64,000 bases of DNA, from contig JAQUVW010000001.1 of the NCBI GenBank assembly GCA_028693235.1, positions 186,001 to 250,000 on the forward strand, in the 5' to 3' direction. The stretch is from Candidatus Gastranaerophilales bacterium (GTDB lineage Bacteria; Cyanobacteriota; Vampirovibrionia; Gastranaerophilales; Gastranaerophilaceae). Positions within the stretch are counted from its first letter, which is position 1. Each line of letters starts with the position of its first letter. The notes beneath the pieces were generated by a model that made no database searches, was not told where the DNA came from, and worked only from the letters and a program-made list of their open reading frames with translations. Below are positions 53,382-63,195 of the stretch, piece after piece. Made by a program: the position numbers and the translations under genes.

Positions 53382-54211
53382 TGCCTATAATTACACCTGA
53401 ATCACCGAAAAAACGTGCTGTTATAGATTTTTTGGAAGGTCTTAATCTATTGATAAAGACTGATACAAAAGCACGTGGTCATCAGGGAATTTATTTCAAA
53501 AACAGAATTGACGTTTCAAAACATCTTGATGAAGAAAAAGCGGTTCGGGTCTTAGTGCATGAATTTGCACATTTTATCCATGGAAAATTAGAAGATTCTA
53601 TTTATAGAGATGGCGGGAGTCTTAATGCTATTTTTTCAGTAGATGAGATTGATGTCTATTATCAAGAATTGCTTAAAGTAACTGATTTCATTGATAAAAA
53701 TTCAAGAATGGTTACTCTTAAAAAATTTAATAAAGAAGTTAAAGAAAGTATAAAAGAGCTTCAAACTTCAATACAGCGGTATTATCCTTCATTTTTAAGG
53801 TCAAAAAGATTTAAAGAATTCGACAAATATATAAAAAAATCTAATGCCAGATATCTGCTAAAATATGACAGAGTTACTATCGTCACGCCATTTTTAGGGC
53901 ACAAAACCGTTATTGATGTCGATTTGTTGGCGAGGGATTTTGATGATATGCCGCAAGCTTTTGCTGATTACATAAGGCTGAAATCTCGACAAAGGAAATT
54001 GGCGAGAATATCAAGAAGAATCAACAAATATAAGAAGTATTATACCAGACCGACAGAGCTTTTTGCCAGATTTGTTGAGGGAATGTTTTTTGAGCGTGAT
54101 TTTGTGGAAAAAATTGCACCTCAAGCATCGGTGCGGTTTATCTATTTGCTTAATGAAAATTATTATTTTGAGCTTAAAGATTTTTTTGAAAAATTTTCTT
54201 ACATAAATTAA
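53381..54211 (+). CDS. Zn-dependent metallopeptidase-like protein (HEXXH)
   Basis: 276 residues. The zinc site HEFAHFIHG (His-Glu-x2-His) is at residue 64, and a later Glu in TRPTELFARFVEG is placed as the third ligand, as in ImmA/IrrE-like and related peptidases. The basic segment SRRINKYKKYY precedes it. No signal peptide, so it may be cytosolic. Coupled to cutA by one-base overlap. Not matched to a named family; the catalytic assignment comes from the motif. Confidence 0.68.
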   Translation: MPIITPESPKKRAVIDFLEGLNLLIKTDTKARGHQGIYFKNRIDVSKHLDEEKAVRVLVHEFAHFIHGKLEDSIYRDGGSLNAIFSVDEIDVYYQELLKVTDFIDKNSRMVTLKKFNKEVKESIKELQTSIQRYYPSFLRSKRFKEFDKYIKKSNARYLLKYDRVTIVTPFLGHKTVIDVDLLARDFDDMPQAFADYIRLKSRQRKLARISRRINKYKKYYTRPTELFARFVEGMFFERDFVEKIAPQASVRFIYLLNENYYFELKDFFEKFSYIN

Positions 54212-56713
54212 ATGAATGATGGTTATTTTTCGGTAATAAACTATCATTATAATATGAAGAAAATAAAAAAACGAGTAATTGCATACGTCCATTCTCACTG
54301 GGACAGAGAGTGGTATAGACCTTTTGAGGAGTTTAGACTTCGATTGATTGAGGTTTTTGATTCTGTTCTTGAAGAACTTGAAAACGGCAATTTGCCTGTT
54401 TTCTATTTTGATGCCCAAACGGCGGCGTTAGAAGACTATTTGGTGATAAGACCTGAAAAAACAGAGCTTGTAAAAAAGTTAATTTCTGAAAAAAAGCTTT
54501 ATATAGGACCATTTTATTGTTCTACCGATTCCCTTTTAACTTCTTTAGAGTGTATGATTAGAAATCTATCGTTTGGTATCAAGAAGTCGGTTGAATTTGG
54601 TTGCAGTGATTTCATAGGCTATTTGGCAGACACCTTCGGGCATAGTCCTAGTATGTCTTATATCTTGGATTCTTTTAGTATCGACAAAGCTATGATGTGG
54701 CGTGGGCTTGGCGATTTGTCATCGGAACTTTTGTGGGAGAAGACCTATGTTACCAATATGGTTCAGGGGTATTTTCAAGATTATTTTAGTTCGCAAATGC
54801 CTATTGAAAAAAAAGCTTGTGCTATAAAAAACTACATTGAAAAAATTGCAAAACGCTCAAAAGACATTATCTTGCTTCCTATTGGGGCTGACCATCTTGC
54901 TGTACCTGTTGATTTATCTAATGAAATAAAAAAAATAAATTCATATTTAGATTATTATGAAATTGAATTGGGGACACCTTTTGATTATTTTGATGCTGTA
55001 AAAAAAGAGCAAAGAGAAGCAGTTTTCGGCGAATTTTTGGACAATTCTTTAACATTTATTTTGCCGGGAGTATATTCTTCAAGAATTTATTTGAAACAGC
55101 AAAATGCGAAGTTGCAGTGGGCTTTATGCCGTATATCAGAGCCATTGCAAGCGTTAGAGAACTGTTTAAAACTTCAACATGACCGACAATCACAAATTGA
55201 TTATGCTTATAAATTATTGATTAAAAATCACGCTCACGACAGTATTTATGGCTGTTCTGTAGATGATGTTCATAGAGAAAATATGACACGTTTTGAAAAT
55301 GTTTCACAGGTCGTTAGGGGCATTGAAAAAAGATGTGTTAGAGATTTTTCCGACGATAGTGATGAAATTTCATTAATAAATCTTTCCAATTACGATTATT
55401 CGGGGATTGTGAAGGTTCAAACAACAAAAAAATTGCCGAAAAAATATAACCCGACATTAGTTAAAAAAACAAAAGGCTTTAGTGATGAAAAATTGTATAA
55501 TATAACGCAAATACCTATCACTGAAGACTATGGGGATATTTTTGAATATTTAATAGATGTTAAAAATATACCATCTTTTTCTTTTAAAAAAGTTGAAGAA
55601 AGAGATATGCAAATAGAAAATTATTTGCATATTGACGAAAATTCGATTGAAAATAAATATATCAGACTTGAAGTTCAAAACAAGAAAACAGTCTTATTGA
55701 ATAAACAAACAGGTGAAAAATATGTAGATTTTATCAATATAACAGATAGAGCAGATATCGGTGACAGCTACAACTTTGGTGGACTTAAAGGAGATACAAG
55801 GCTGTATGCGGAACTCAAATCTTTTAAAACGAGTAAAATTGATGACAAAGCTTTGACCTTTGATATCGTTTTTTCTGCAAAAATCCCTGTTATTTCAACA
55901 GCTAAAGGTCGTTCAAAACAATTAAAAGCCCATGATTTCAGCCTGAAAGCAACTTTGTATAATAATTCTAAAAATCTTGAAATAAATACAAAATTTGTAA
56001 ATAAATCAAAAAATCATATTTTACAAATTGAATTTAAGTTGCAAAACCCTGTTAAAACAACTGTTTCAGAAGATATGTCGTTCTTGAATCAAAGAAATTT
56101 TAATTCTGATTTTGATATAGATAAAAAAATACCTGCGAAAAAAGGTTGCGAGATAAAGCCTAATACCGCACCTTTTCAGCGTTTCGTTTTTGCACAGGGT
56201 GTTGGTTTTATAACAAAAGGTCTGAATGAATATGAGGTTTTTAAAAATACTCTATCCATTACTTTGCTCAGAGCTACGGGTGTTATTTCAAATCCTAAAA
56301 ATCCTACGAGAGGCACTCCTGCCGGACCGCCTTTGGAATGTCCGGAGCTTCAATCATTTGGTGATAATTCTGCCGAAATTGCTATATCTTTTGTCGAAAA
56401 ACCTTTTGAACTCTATAAGCAAGCTGAAGAATTCTATGGGGCTATTGTCCCTGTATTTGCTGATTTTTCCGGACTAAAAATAATAGAAATTTCAGATGAC
56501 AATGTATTGGTTTACGCTATTAAAAATACTAAAGATAAAAATCTTGCTTTTAGGCTTGTCAATGTATCAGACAAAGAAATTAAAACCTCTATCAAAACAG
56601 ATTTAAGCTACAACTCTTTATATGCGTCCAATCCTCTTGAAGAAAATTTGAAAGAAATACCTGCTAATTTGACATTTGTTCCTCATGAGATAAAAACAAT
56701 TATCTTGGGGTAG
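54212..56713 (+). CDS. GH38 alpha-mannosidase
   Basis: 833 residues; a second ATG at 54254 is also possible and neither has a clear ribosome site. Zinc and catalytic motifs: YVHSHWDREWYRPFEEF with the metal-binding His and Asp, YLADTFGHSPSM with the nucleophile Asp, and NHAHDSIYGC with the third metal His. C-terminal beta-domains follow. GH38 enzymes remove alpha-mannose from glycans. It immediately follows the metallopeptidase gene and precedes wecB, suggesting a glycan-related operon. No signal peptide, so it acts in the cytosol. Confidence 0.92.
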   Translation: MNDGYFSVINYHYNMKKIKKRVIAYVHSHWDREWYRPFEEFRLRLIEVFDSVLEELENGNLPVFYFDAQTAALEDYLVIRPEKTELVKKLISEKKLYIGPFYCSTDSLLTSLECMIRNLSFGIKKSVEFGCSDFIGYLADTFGHSPSMSYILDSFSIDKAMMWRGLGDLSSELLWEKTYVTNMVQGYFQDYFSSQMPIEKKACAIKNYIEKIAKRSKDIILLPIGADHLAVPVDLSNEIKKINSYLDYYEIELGTPFDYFDAVKKEQREAVFGEFLDNSLTFILPGVYSSRIYLKQQNAKLQWALCRISEPLQALENCLKLQHDRQSQIDYAYKLLIKNHAHDSIYGCSVDDVHRENMTRFENVSQVVRGIEKRCVRDFSDDSDEISLINLSNYDYSGIVKVQTTKKLPKKYNPTLVKKTKGFSDEKLYNITQIPITEDYGDIFEYLIDVKNIPSFSFKKVEERDMQIENYLHIDENSIENKYIRLEVQNKKTVLLNKQTGEKYVDFINITDRADIGDSYNFGGLKGDTRLYAELKSFKTSKIDDKALTFDIVFSAKIPVISTAKGRSKQLKAHDFSLKATLYNNSKNLEINTKFVNKSKNHILQIEFKLQNPVKTTVSEDMSFLNQRNFNSDFDIDKKIPAKKGCEIKPNTAPFQRFVFAQGVGFITKGLNEYEVFKNTLSITLLRATGVISNPKNPTRGTPAGPPLECPELQSFGDNSAEIAISFVEKPFELYKQAEEFYGAIVPVFADFSGLKIIEISDDNVLVYAIKNTKDKNLAFRLVNVSDKEIKTSIKTDLSYNSLYASNPLEENLKEIPANLTFVPHEIKTIILG

Positions 56714-56769
56714 ACTTAATATATTTAAATACTAAAATAGAGTTAAGAAATCTTTAAGGTGAAATCAAA

Positions 56770-57891
56770 ATGAGCAAAATAAAAGTATTAACAGTATTTG
56801 GAACCCGCCCTGAGGCAATAAAAATGGCTCCCCTTGTCAAAGAGATTGAAAAATATCCCGATGAGCTAGAGAGTATTGTTTGTGTTACGGCACAACATCG
56901 CCAAATGTTAGACCAAGTTTTAGAGCTTTTTGAAATAACTCCTGATTTTGACCTTGATATAATGAAGGCAAATCAAGATTTGTGGACTTTGACAACTAGT
57001 GTAATCTTGAAAACAAAAGAAGTCTATGAAAAAGTTAATCCTGATATTATTTTGGTTCATGGTGATACGACAACTTCTATGGCGGCAGCTTTATCTGCTT
57101 TTTATGCCCAAATTCCCGTTGGACATGTTGAAGCAGGATTAAGAACCTTTGATAAGTATTATCCGTTTCCGGAAGAAATTAACAGAGTTTTTGCTGACGC
57201 AGTTTGTGAGTACCATTTTGCTCCTACTGAAAAATCTTGTGAAAATTTGATTAAATCAAATATCTCTGATAAACATATTTATAAAACCGGTAACACGGTT
57301 ATTGACGCACTTTTATACACAGTATCGAATAAAGATGTCGAAATTGAGGGGCTTACTCTTGATAAGAACTTGAAAACAATATTGTTGACATCTCATAGAC
57401 GTGAAAATTTTGGAGAACCTATCAAAAATATCTGCAAAGCTATTTTAGAATTGGTTGATAAAAATAAAGATATTCAGGTCGTGTATCCGGTCCACTTGAA
57501 TCCGAATGTCCAAAAGCCTGTTTATGAGTTGCTTGATGGAAAAGACAGAATCCATTTAATCAAGCCTCTTGATTATGCTCCGTTTGCGTCATTAATGAAA
57601 AAAGCACATATTATATTGACAGATTCAGGTGGAGTCCAAGAAGAAGCTCCTTCTTTAGGTAAACCTGTTTTGGTTTTGAGAGATACGACTGAACGTCCCG
57701 AGGCTATTGAATATGGCACTGTTAAACTTGTCGGAACTGACAAGGATAAAATTGTTGAGGAAACTCAAAAACTTTTATCTGATGAAGCTGAATACAAAAA
57801 AATGTCTGAAGCCATAAATCCTTATGGTGATGGAAAAGCGTGTTCAAGAATTGTTGATATTTTAAAAACGGTCAAAAAACGAAATCAATAA
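56770..57891 (+). CDS. wecB: UDP-N-acetylglucosamine 2-epimerase (non-hydrolysing)
   Basis: 373 residues, the usual length. Signatures: FGTRPEAIKMAPLVKEIE, HGDTTTSMAAALSAFYAQIP, GHVEAGLRT, FPEEINRVFAD, TSHRRENFG and TDSGGVQEEAPSLGKPVLVL. It converts UDP-GlcNAc to UDP-ManNAc for surface polysaccharide. AAGGTG precedes the ATG. Convergent with the anti-sigma gene, their ends overlap by seven bases. Confidence 0.96.
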   Translation: MSKIKVLTVFGTRPEAIKMAPLVKEIEKYPDELESIVCVTAQHRQMLDQVLELFEITPDFDLDIMKANQDLWTLTTSVILKTKEVYEKVNPDIILVHGDTTTSMAAALSAFYAQIPVGHVEAGLRTFDKYYPFPEEINRVFADAVCEYHFAPTEKSCENLIKSNISDKHIYKTGNTVIDALLYTVSNKDVEIEGLTLDKNLKTILLTSHRRENFGEPIKNICKAILELVDKNKDIQVVYPVHLNPNVQKPVYELLDGKDRIHLIKPLDYAPFASLMKKAHIILTDSGGVQEEAPSLGKPVLVLRDTTERPEAIEYGTVKLVGTDKDKIVEETQKLLSDEAEYKKMSEAINPYGDGKACSRIVDILKTVKKRNQ

Positions 57892-58538
57892 CCGTTCATT
57901 TCCGCAAAAGCTTTATCCGCCAAAGGTTCAAGTATGTGTTCAACATAGTAGAGCTTTTTATGCATTTTGAAATTTGGCAAGCCATGTTGTTTGTGTGCCG
58001 AAATCATTATGGTTGCTGTTGAAAAAAGTAGTAGACCAGCTATAATAGCAGCTTTGGTATAGGTTTTGAGCAAATATTTTTTGTCTTCTTTTTTTAATTG
58101 AGTAACAATCTTTTTTGAAAAATCAAACTGATTATCAAGATAGTTTGCCAAAATTGTGTCTTGCATTGCGTTTTTGACCTTGTAGGCTGTTGTTAAATCG
58201 TTCCTGGCACTTTTGGATTTTAAAAGATATTTTCTGAATTTAACACTTTCTTCGTAGCTTAATTCATTATCCATATAGGCTGAAAGATTGTCCGAAAACC
58301 TTTCATATTCACGAATGTTAAATAGATTTGCATTTTCCATTGCTTCAAATTCGTTGAGTAATCTTTCGTAAGATAATTTTAAATTTTCGACAACTTCTTT
58401 CATTGCTTTATATTTTTCAAAGCATTTGGGACATTCTTCAAAGTGTTTTTCAACAATTTGTTTGTGCTCGTCATTGAGCTTTCCGTCTATATAGAGTGAA
58501 ATCATAGAGTTGACTTGTTTACAGATATTGTTGTCCAC
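57885..58538 (-). CDS. Anti-sigma factor with zinc-finger domain
   Basis: 217 residues from GTG 58538, preceded by AAAGGA; a longer TTG start at 58559 would overlap the sigma gene. The N-terminus is a zf-HC2-like domain (CKQVNSMISLYIDGKLN, EKHFEECPKCFEKY). A second similar unit lacking the cysteines lies at about 75-115 (SDNLSAYMDNELSYEESV). A membrane helix (AAIIAGLLLFSTATIMI) makes it a membrane-anchored regulator that holds the upstream sigma factor. Confidence 0.85.
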   Translation of the reverse strand: MDNNICKQVNSMISLYIDGKLNDEHKQIVEKHFEECPKCFEKYKAMKEVVENLKLSYERLLNEFEAMENANLFNIREYERFSDNLSAYMDNELSYEESVKFRKYLLKSKSARNDLTTAYKVKNAMQDTILANYLDNQFDFSKKIVTQLKKEDKKYLLKTYTKAAIIAGLLLFSTATIMISAHKQHGLPNFKMHKKLYYVEHILEPLADKAFAEMNGY

Positions 58539-58551
58539 AACATTTCCTTTC

Positions 58552-59145
58552 TTAAGCAATATAGGGCTTTAAATATTCTTGCAACTTGCTTCTAGCCCTT
58601 GCTATTCTTGACTTTACCGTGCCTACACTGGTTTTTGTTATTTTTGCTATTTCGTCATAACTTAACCCTTGAATTTCTCTTAGTACGATAACAAACCTGA
58701 ATTGCTCCGGTAGTTCGTTTATTTTTTCTTTGATAATATCATTCAATTCGTGTGCCATTGAGTTTTCCGCAGGCGTAGCTTTTTTGTCTTTAATTGCATG
58801 CACGGGTGAGCTGTTTTCTTCGTTGTCCCACGTTTCATCCAGGTACAAAAGGCGTGGAGTTTTTTGCTTTTTTCTGAGTTCATCATAGAAAAGATTTGAG
58901 ATGATTTGACCTTGCCAAGATTTAAACATTTTTGGATTTTTTAAATTTTTAATATTTTTCGACATTCTTAACAATGCTTCTTGCGTTAAGTCCATGAGGT
59001 TTTCTCTGTTGGGGTCAAGATAATAAAAAGCCGCATAAATGTTCTTTTGCTCACGTCTGATAAGCTCTTCAAGAGCGATATAGTTATCTTTTTGGGCAAG
59101 GTGAACAAGTTCAGACGTGTTCATTTCTTTGTATTTTTTTCTCAT
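58552..59145 (-). CDS. ECF-type RNA polymerase sigma factor
   Basis: 197 residues. Region 2 is seen as LMDLTQEALLRMSKNIKNL and KSWQGQIISNLFYDELRKKQ; region 4 as LPEQFRFVIVLREIQGLSYD, then EIAKITKTSVGTVKSRIARA. Length and layout fit group-4 (ECF) sigma factors, which are kept inactive by a cognate anti-sigma; the next gene encodes one. GAGGGG precedes the ATG. Target promoters unknown. Confidence 0.92.
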   Translation of the reverse strand: MRKKYKEMNTSELVHLAQKDNYIALEELIRREQKNIYAAFYYLDPNRENLMDLTQEALLRMSKNIKNLKNPKMFKSWQGQIISNLFYDELRKKQKTPRLLYLDETWDNEENSSPVHAIKDKKATPAENSMAHELNDIIKEKINELPEQFRFVIVLREIQGLSYDEIAKITKTSVGTVKSRIARARSKLQEYLKPYIA

Positions 59146-59254
59146 AACCCCTCTCGAATCAATAGGTCTATATGGAAAAATTAAATCGATTTAGTGGAAA
59201 AAACAAGTACCGTTGTTATATAATCAAGTAGGCATATTTTTAGAGAAATAAAAA

Positions 59255-59806
59255 TTGGATATAAATAAAATTAAATTTAAAGATAGAAATATCTTTTTTA
59301 TAGTTTATGATTTTGATTTTTTGTCAGAAGATGAAATCCTGAATTATATCGCATTTGCTATTGAGAGTGGTGTAAATGTTGTTTCGTTTTTTCAAGCAGA
59401 ATATTCTGATTTTGCTTTTATAAATATATGTCGAAAAATTCAAAACCTATGTGCAGTTTATGATGTTTTGTTTTTGATAAACAGAAGGCTTGATATAGCT
59501 CAAATAATCGAAGTAGATGGTGTTGTTTTACAAAAAGATGATATTTCAATAAAAGAAGCTCGCCATATATTGCCACAGACCATCTCTGTCGGGTTGATGA
59601 TTGAGGAAAAATATGATGAGAAAAAATTAGTCCTTGATGATGTCGATTTTATAATTTCTCGATTTGATATTTCTATAAAACTCCCTCAAATTCCTGTTTA
59701 TATTGAAAATAAACTCGCCGGCAAGGTTGTTATATTTGCTTCAAAACACAAATCCAAAAATGAATTAAAAAAATTGTTAGAAAATTTAACACTACAAAAC
59801 AGTTGA
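59255..59806 (+). CDS. ThiE/TenI-like protein
   Basis: 183 residues from a TTG. A TIM-barrel-like sequence: IAFAIESGVNVVSFFQAEYS, INRRLDIAQIIEVDGVVLQK, DISIKEARHILPQTISVGLM, which parallels thiamine-phosphate synthase (VDGVHLGQ.D, AR.lLg, iGvS). The phosphate- and substrate-binding residues of ThiE (HlGQeD) are changed, so it may be a divergent ThiE or TenI without full activity. Weak ribosome site. Confidence 0.6.
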   Translation: MDINKIKFKDRNIFFIVYDFDFLSEDEILNYIAFAIESGVNVVSFFQAEYSDFAFINICRKIQNLCAVYDVLFLINRRLDIAQIIEVDGVVLQKDDISIKEARHILPQTISVGLMIEEKYDEKKLVLDDVDFIISRFDISIKLPQIPVYIENKLAGKVVIFASKHKSKNELKKLLENLTLQNS

Positions 59807-59831
59807 CAATAGACTTTGCTTTAGATATATT
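59803..59831 (+). promoter_or_regulatory. tRNA-Glu promoter
   Basis: TTGACA and TATATT separated by 17 bases, near-consensus, overlapping the end of the ThiE-like gene. Confidence 0.82.
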
Positions 59832-59849
59832 ATTCATACAGTCAATTGA

Positions 59850-59925
59850 GCCCCCATCGTCTAGAGGCCTAGGACAACACCCTTTCACGGTGTAGACAGC
59901 AATTCGAATTTGCTTGGGGGTACCA
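59850..59925 (+). tRNA. tRNA-Glu (UUC)
   Basis: Acceptor arm GCCCCCA/TGGGGGT with a G-U first pair, anticodon TTC at 59884-59886, T-arm loop TTCGAAT and encoded CCA. In bacteria that use the C5 pathway, glutamyl-tRNA also feeds tetrapyrrole synthesis. Confidence 0.97.
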
Positions 59926-59929
59926 TTTT

Positions 59930-59955
59930 AAAAGAGCTTTTCAAGGCTCTTTTTT
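59930..59955 (+). terminator. tRNA-Glu terminator
   Basis: AAAAGAGC and GCTCTTTT arms followed by T. Confidence 0.8.
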
Positions 59956-60060
59956 AGTTGTAAGTTTTATGTGTTTTTTATTTCTGTTAGATAACAAAAA
60001 TAGTTTACAAAATTTCCAAATTAAGGTTTACTATTATTATATCGTTAGTGGAGTTTACAC

Positions 60061-61371
60061 GTGAGAAAATTATTAGCGACAACATTATTTATTTTGCTAT
60101 TGGGGCTGCCCGCTTTTGCAATTCAAGAAACTCAAAGTCAAAAGCTGACAATTGCTCAAGCAATTGAACTTGCAGTTAATAAAAATTTGAATATTCATTC
60201 TTCAAAATTGGAGATTGATATTCAAAAAAACAACATAAAATCTGCAAATCGGCTCCAAAACCCCGCTTTTACAATGTTTTACAATTATGGTAAAGCAGGA
60301 GAAGGCAATCCCCAACAAATGGGGGCTATTCAAGGGATTGAAATCGCAAAAAGAGGTGTCAGGAAAAATTTGGAAAAATCCAGATTGGAATTGGTTAAAG
60401 AAACCTCAGATAGAGATATTTTTGATGTAAAAATGGACGTAAGACGCTCTTATATTGAATATTTAGCGGCAAAGACAAAATTTTCTGTAATCAAAGAACA
60501 AAAACAATCACTCAATGATATATTTTATATGGCTAAAAAGAGGGTTGACGTTGGATTGGCTCCTGAACTCGAATTGCTACAAGCAGAGATGATGCGGTCG
60601 AAACTTGTCACTAATTATAACGTCGCTGAAACCCAAGTTAAGGCTTCACAGGATGCATTTAATAAAGCTTTAAATATAGGCTTTTCTACAAAGTATGATA
60701 TCAATGACGAAATAATCGACTCTCATTCTGATTTCGTTGATTTGATGACTCCTGATCCTAAGAAAAAAATTGCTTCTTTTGACGAAATATGCGAAAGAGC
60801 AATGCAAAAAAGATATGATGTTAGGATTGCAAAACAGCAGATTGAGGTGGCTAAAAAAGATTTGATTGTTATCAAACATCAAAGTATTCCTGATCTTGAA
60901 TTATCCGGAGGTTACAGCTATCAGCCTGCCTCCCATACGCAAGGTGATGGATATCTTTCAGGAGCATATTTGGGTGGTGCTTTGGTTAATATACCTGTTC
61001 TCTATACGTATAGACCAGAGGTTAAAAATGCAAAAATGAAGCTTGAACAAGCGGAATTGAATTATAAAACTGTGCAAAATAATGCTAGAGCCGATTTGAA
61101 AATTGCTTACGATAAATTTGTAACCGCAAAAATAAATTTGAATTATTATGATGATAGTATGTATAACAAGTCTGTTAATTTGATGAAAAGAACAAAATCC
61201 AGCTATCAACAAGGTAAAACTACATTGACAAACGTTATAGTCATGGGGCAATCTGATATGGAAATTAAATACGAATATATAGATATTTTGGAGCAATATT
61301 ATACTTCTTGGGTTGACTTTTTAGAGCAAGTAAATGATGAAAATATAGATATATATTCAGAAAATTTATAA
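60061..61371 (+). CDS. TolC-family outer-membrane efflux protein
   Basis: 436 residues from a GTG with GTGGAG upstream. Signal peptide ends near PAFA. Two repeats of the outer-membrane efflux protein fold: LTIAQAIELAVNKNLNI to about residue 200, and FDEICERAMQKRYDVRIAKQ onward, with long coiled-coil helices. This type (CzcC/CusC-like) forms the outer duct for RND or ABC pumps. No pump genes are next to it. Confidence 0.88.
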   Translation: MRKLLATTLFILLLGLPAFAIQETQSQKLTIAQAIELAVNKNLNIHSSKLEIDIQKNNIKSANRLQNPAFTMFYNYGKAGEGNPQQMGAIQGIEIAKRGVRKNLEKSRLELVKETSDRDIFDVKMDVRRSYIEYLAAKTKFSVIKEQKQSLNDIFYMAKKRVDVGLAPELELLQAEMMRSKLVTNYNVAETQVKASQDAFNKALNIGFSTKYDINDEIIDSHSDFVDLMTPDPKKKIASFDEICERAMQKRYDVRIAKQQIEVAKKDLIVIKHQSIPDLELSGGYSYQPASHTQGDGYLSGAYLGGALVNIPVLYTYRPEVKNAKMKLEQAELNYKTVQNNARADLKIAYDKFVTAKINLNYYDDSMYNKSVNLMKRTKSSYQQGKTTLTNVIVMGQSDMEIKYEYIDILEQYYTSWVDFLEQVNDENIDIYSENL

Positions 61372-61380
61372 TATTCAAAA

Positions 61381-61407
61381 GAAGCCGCAATGAGCGGCTT
61401 CAATTTT
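61381..61407. terminator. Terminator between the TolC-like and HdeD-like genes
   Basis: GAAGCCGC and GCGGCTTC perfect 8-bp arms with a 5-base loop and a short AATTTT tail. Confidence 0.6.
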
Positions 61408-61419
61408 GAATTAAAAATA

Positions 61420-61977
61420 TTATTCCATGTTTTTTTCTATTTCTTTCGTTCCCATATATAGTGAGATTAAGGTCAAACCGCTAAATAACATATTTACACC
61501 GATAAGTATTCCTATTGTCCACAAAGCTGTATAAGGAAGCCCGAATATAATAATGAATGCAAGTACGAATTGAACTAACGCTCCAACCAGAGCCAGCCAC
61601 CAATAGTTTACGAAGTCTTTTTGGCTGATGGCGATACTTATTGAGTTTATTCCCTCAAGAATAAAATAAATGCCGATAGTCAATGTTAAAACGAATACGT
61701 TAAAAAACGGATTTACCGTCAAATAAAGACCGCCGGCTATCATTATGAGAGCTATAATCATTGAAAGCCAAGGATTTTGTATTGCATGTCGCAACATAAT
61801 AGAATTTATAAATTTATAAATCCCAATTAATATTAAACCAACACTTAGCAAAATCGCCAGTGCAAAAGTCGTTATTTGCGGAAGTATGATAATCAACATA
61901 CCCAGTATAATCAGTAGTATGCCTTCTGATAAAACAAGGTTAAAAAATTTTTTAGGTGCTGTCATTTTTTCAGTCAT
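61420..61977 (-). CDS. HdeD-family (DUF308) membrane protein
   Basis: 185 residues with six predicted membrane helices as three pairs (GILLIILGMLIIILP, LAILLSVGLILIGIYKF, SMIIALIMIAGGLYLTV, TIGIYFILEGINSI, and so on). The G-x-x-x-I-x-P helix ends and IxLGIYKFI pattern fit HdeD/DUF308, linked to acid stress in E. coli. AGAGGATAT precedes the ATG. Confidence 0.82.
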   Translation of the reverse strand: MTEKMTAPKKFFNLVLSEGILLIILGMLIIILPQITTFALAILLSVGLILIGIYKFINSIMLRHAIQNPWLSMIIALIMIAGGLYLTVNPFFNVFVLTLTIGIYFILEGINSISIAISQKDFVNYWWLALVGALVQFVLAFIIIFGLPYTALWTIGILIGVNMLFSGLTLISLYMGTKEIEKNME

Positions 61978-62138
61978 AAAAATATCCTCTTATTTAATAC
62001 TGTTTTTATTTTATGAAGAATGTTGAAAATCCCCATTGCACAAGTGGTTATAGAGGATATAAATAGTTTACTTAATCTTTTTGGTGCTGAAATATTTCGC
62101 TTAATTTTGCTAATTTATATCTATTAAGGGAGGTATAT

Positions 62139-62384
62139 ATGAAGAAAAAAGCAGAAAAAATCAAAAAGGTTATCGAAAAAAAGTGCATGAATAGAGTTAT
62201 GGTTTGTACTCCTAAGTTTTGTGCGACAGGTTGTTATGACGATGAATTTTCTGATGATTATATTGTTTCGTTAAGTGATGTAAAAATAGAATATAACGAC
62301 GGAGCAAAAGAGCAGTTACACAAAGATACAATGTGTATTTGTGATGATTATATTATAGCGTTTGAGCCGTTAAAGTCCGAGTAA
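62139..62384 (+). CDS. Small hypothetical protein, 81 residues
   Basis: GGGAGG precedes the ATG. The sequence has a lysine-rich start (MKKKAEKIKKVIEKKC) and cysteines in VCTPKFCATGCYDD and MCICDDY, five or six in all. Spacing is irregular for a classic zinc finger. It directly precedes, with no gap, the next gene. Not recognised. Confidence 0.68.
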   Translation: MKKKAEKIKKVIEKKCMNRVMVCTPKFCATGCYDDEFSDDYIVSLSDVKIEYNDGAKEQLHKDTMCICDDYIIAFEPLKSE

Positions 62385-63107
62385 ATGCATAGATATTTAA
62401 ATCTTCTTAACTATTTTGTGTTTAAAAGTAACATAGACTACAATGATGGAATGGATAAAATATTGCAGGAAAAAACAGCAATCCAACTTGATTGTATTAG
62501 AGATTTTGTGCGTCATAAGTTGAAATCAAAAGGACTTATGCACATATATAATACTTATTGGCTCGGGATGGAAGTTGCTTTAAGTGAATTGGAAGTTCCT
62601 TTTTTGATAGATTATTTGACTATTCAAAACAATGGCAAAGTATCCAAAATACATGAACTATTTGATGACTTTAAGTCTTTTTTTCTAAGTATCAGCAGAT
62701 ATAAAAATAATGAGCAGATTTTAAAGCATATTTATAGATATTCTTCCTATTATAAAAGGATAGTTGAGGCTGATGTTGAGGACTTGTTGATAAGAGAAAA
62801 AATAGAAACAATAAATTCTTATGAGGCAGTGGATACATATTCTTATCTTATGGAGGTATTTGAGGATTATGAGTTTGTTCATATAAGTAAAAAAATGTTG
62901 CTTGAAATCTTAAATACCATAATCATGTTTGTTAAAGAACGTGCTATACAAAATTTGGATTCAAAGGATATGAGTTTTGCAAATTTGAGTTCACAAATAA
63001 ACAAAATGCTTACTTTGAAAAATTTTGCACCGATGATTTCTTCAACAGAAGAGCCCACCTCCTTGAACGAGGTGCCAAAAACAATAAACGATATAATGGA
63101 AAAATAG
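62385..63107 (+). CDS. Hypothetical helical protein, 240 residues
   Basis: The ATG follows directly on the stop of the 81-residue gene (TAAATG), so translation is coupled. It is rich in Lys, Ile, Tyr and Glu, apparently all alpha-helical (YLMEVFEDYEFVHISKKMLL), without membrane segments or known motifs. It probably forms a pair with the upstream small protein. Ends in a strong terminator. Confidence 0.65.
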   Translation: MHRYLNLLNYFVFKSNIDYNDGMDKILQEKTAIQLDCIRDFVRHKLKSKGLMHIYNTYWLGMEVALSELEVPFLIDYLTIQNNGKVSKIHELFDDFKSFFLSISRYKNNEQILKHIYRYSSYYKRIVEADVEDLLIREKIETINSYEAVDTYSYLMEVFEDYEFVHISKKMLLEILNTIIMFVKERAIQNLDSKDMSFANLSSQINKMLTLKNFAPMISSTEEPTSLNEVPKTINDIMEK

Positions 63108-63145
63108 AAACAAAAAACAATACAACCGTATTGAGTAGAAAAAAC

Positions 63146-63170
63146 AAAGCACCATTTTTGATGGTGCTTT
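63146..63170. terminator. Bidirectional terminator between hypothetical gene and fabI
   Basis: AAAGCACCAT and ATGGTGCTTT form a 10-bp stem with a 5-base loop. Confidence 0.75.
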
Positions 63171-63195
63171 ATCTTCTGGATTAAAATTGATAATC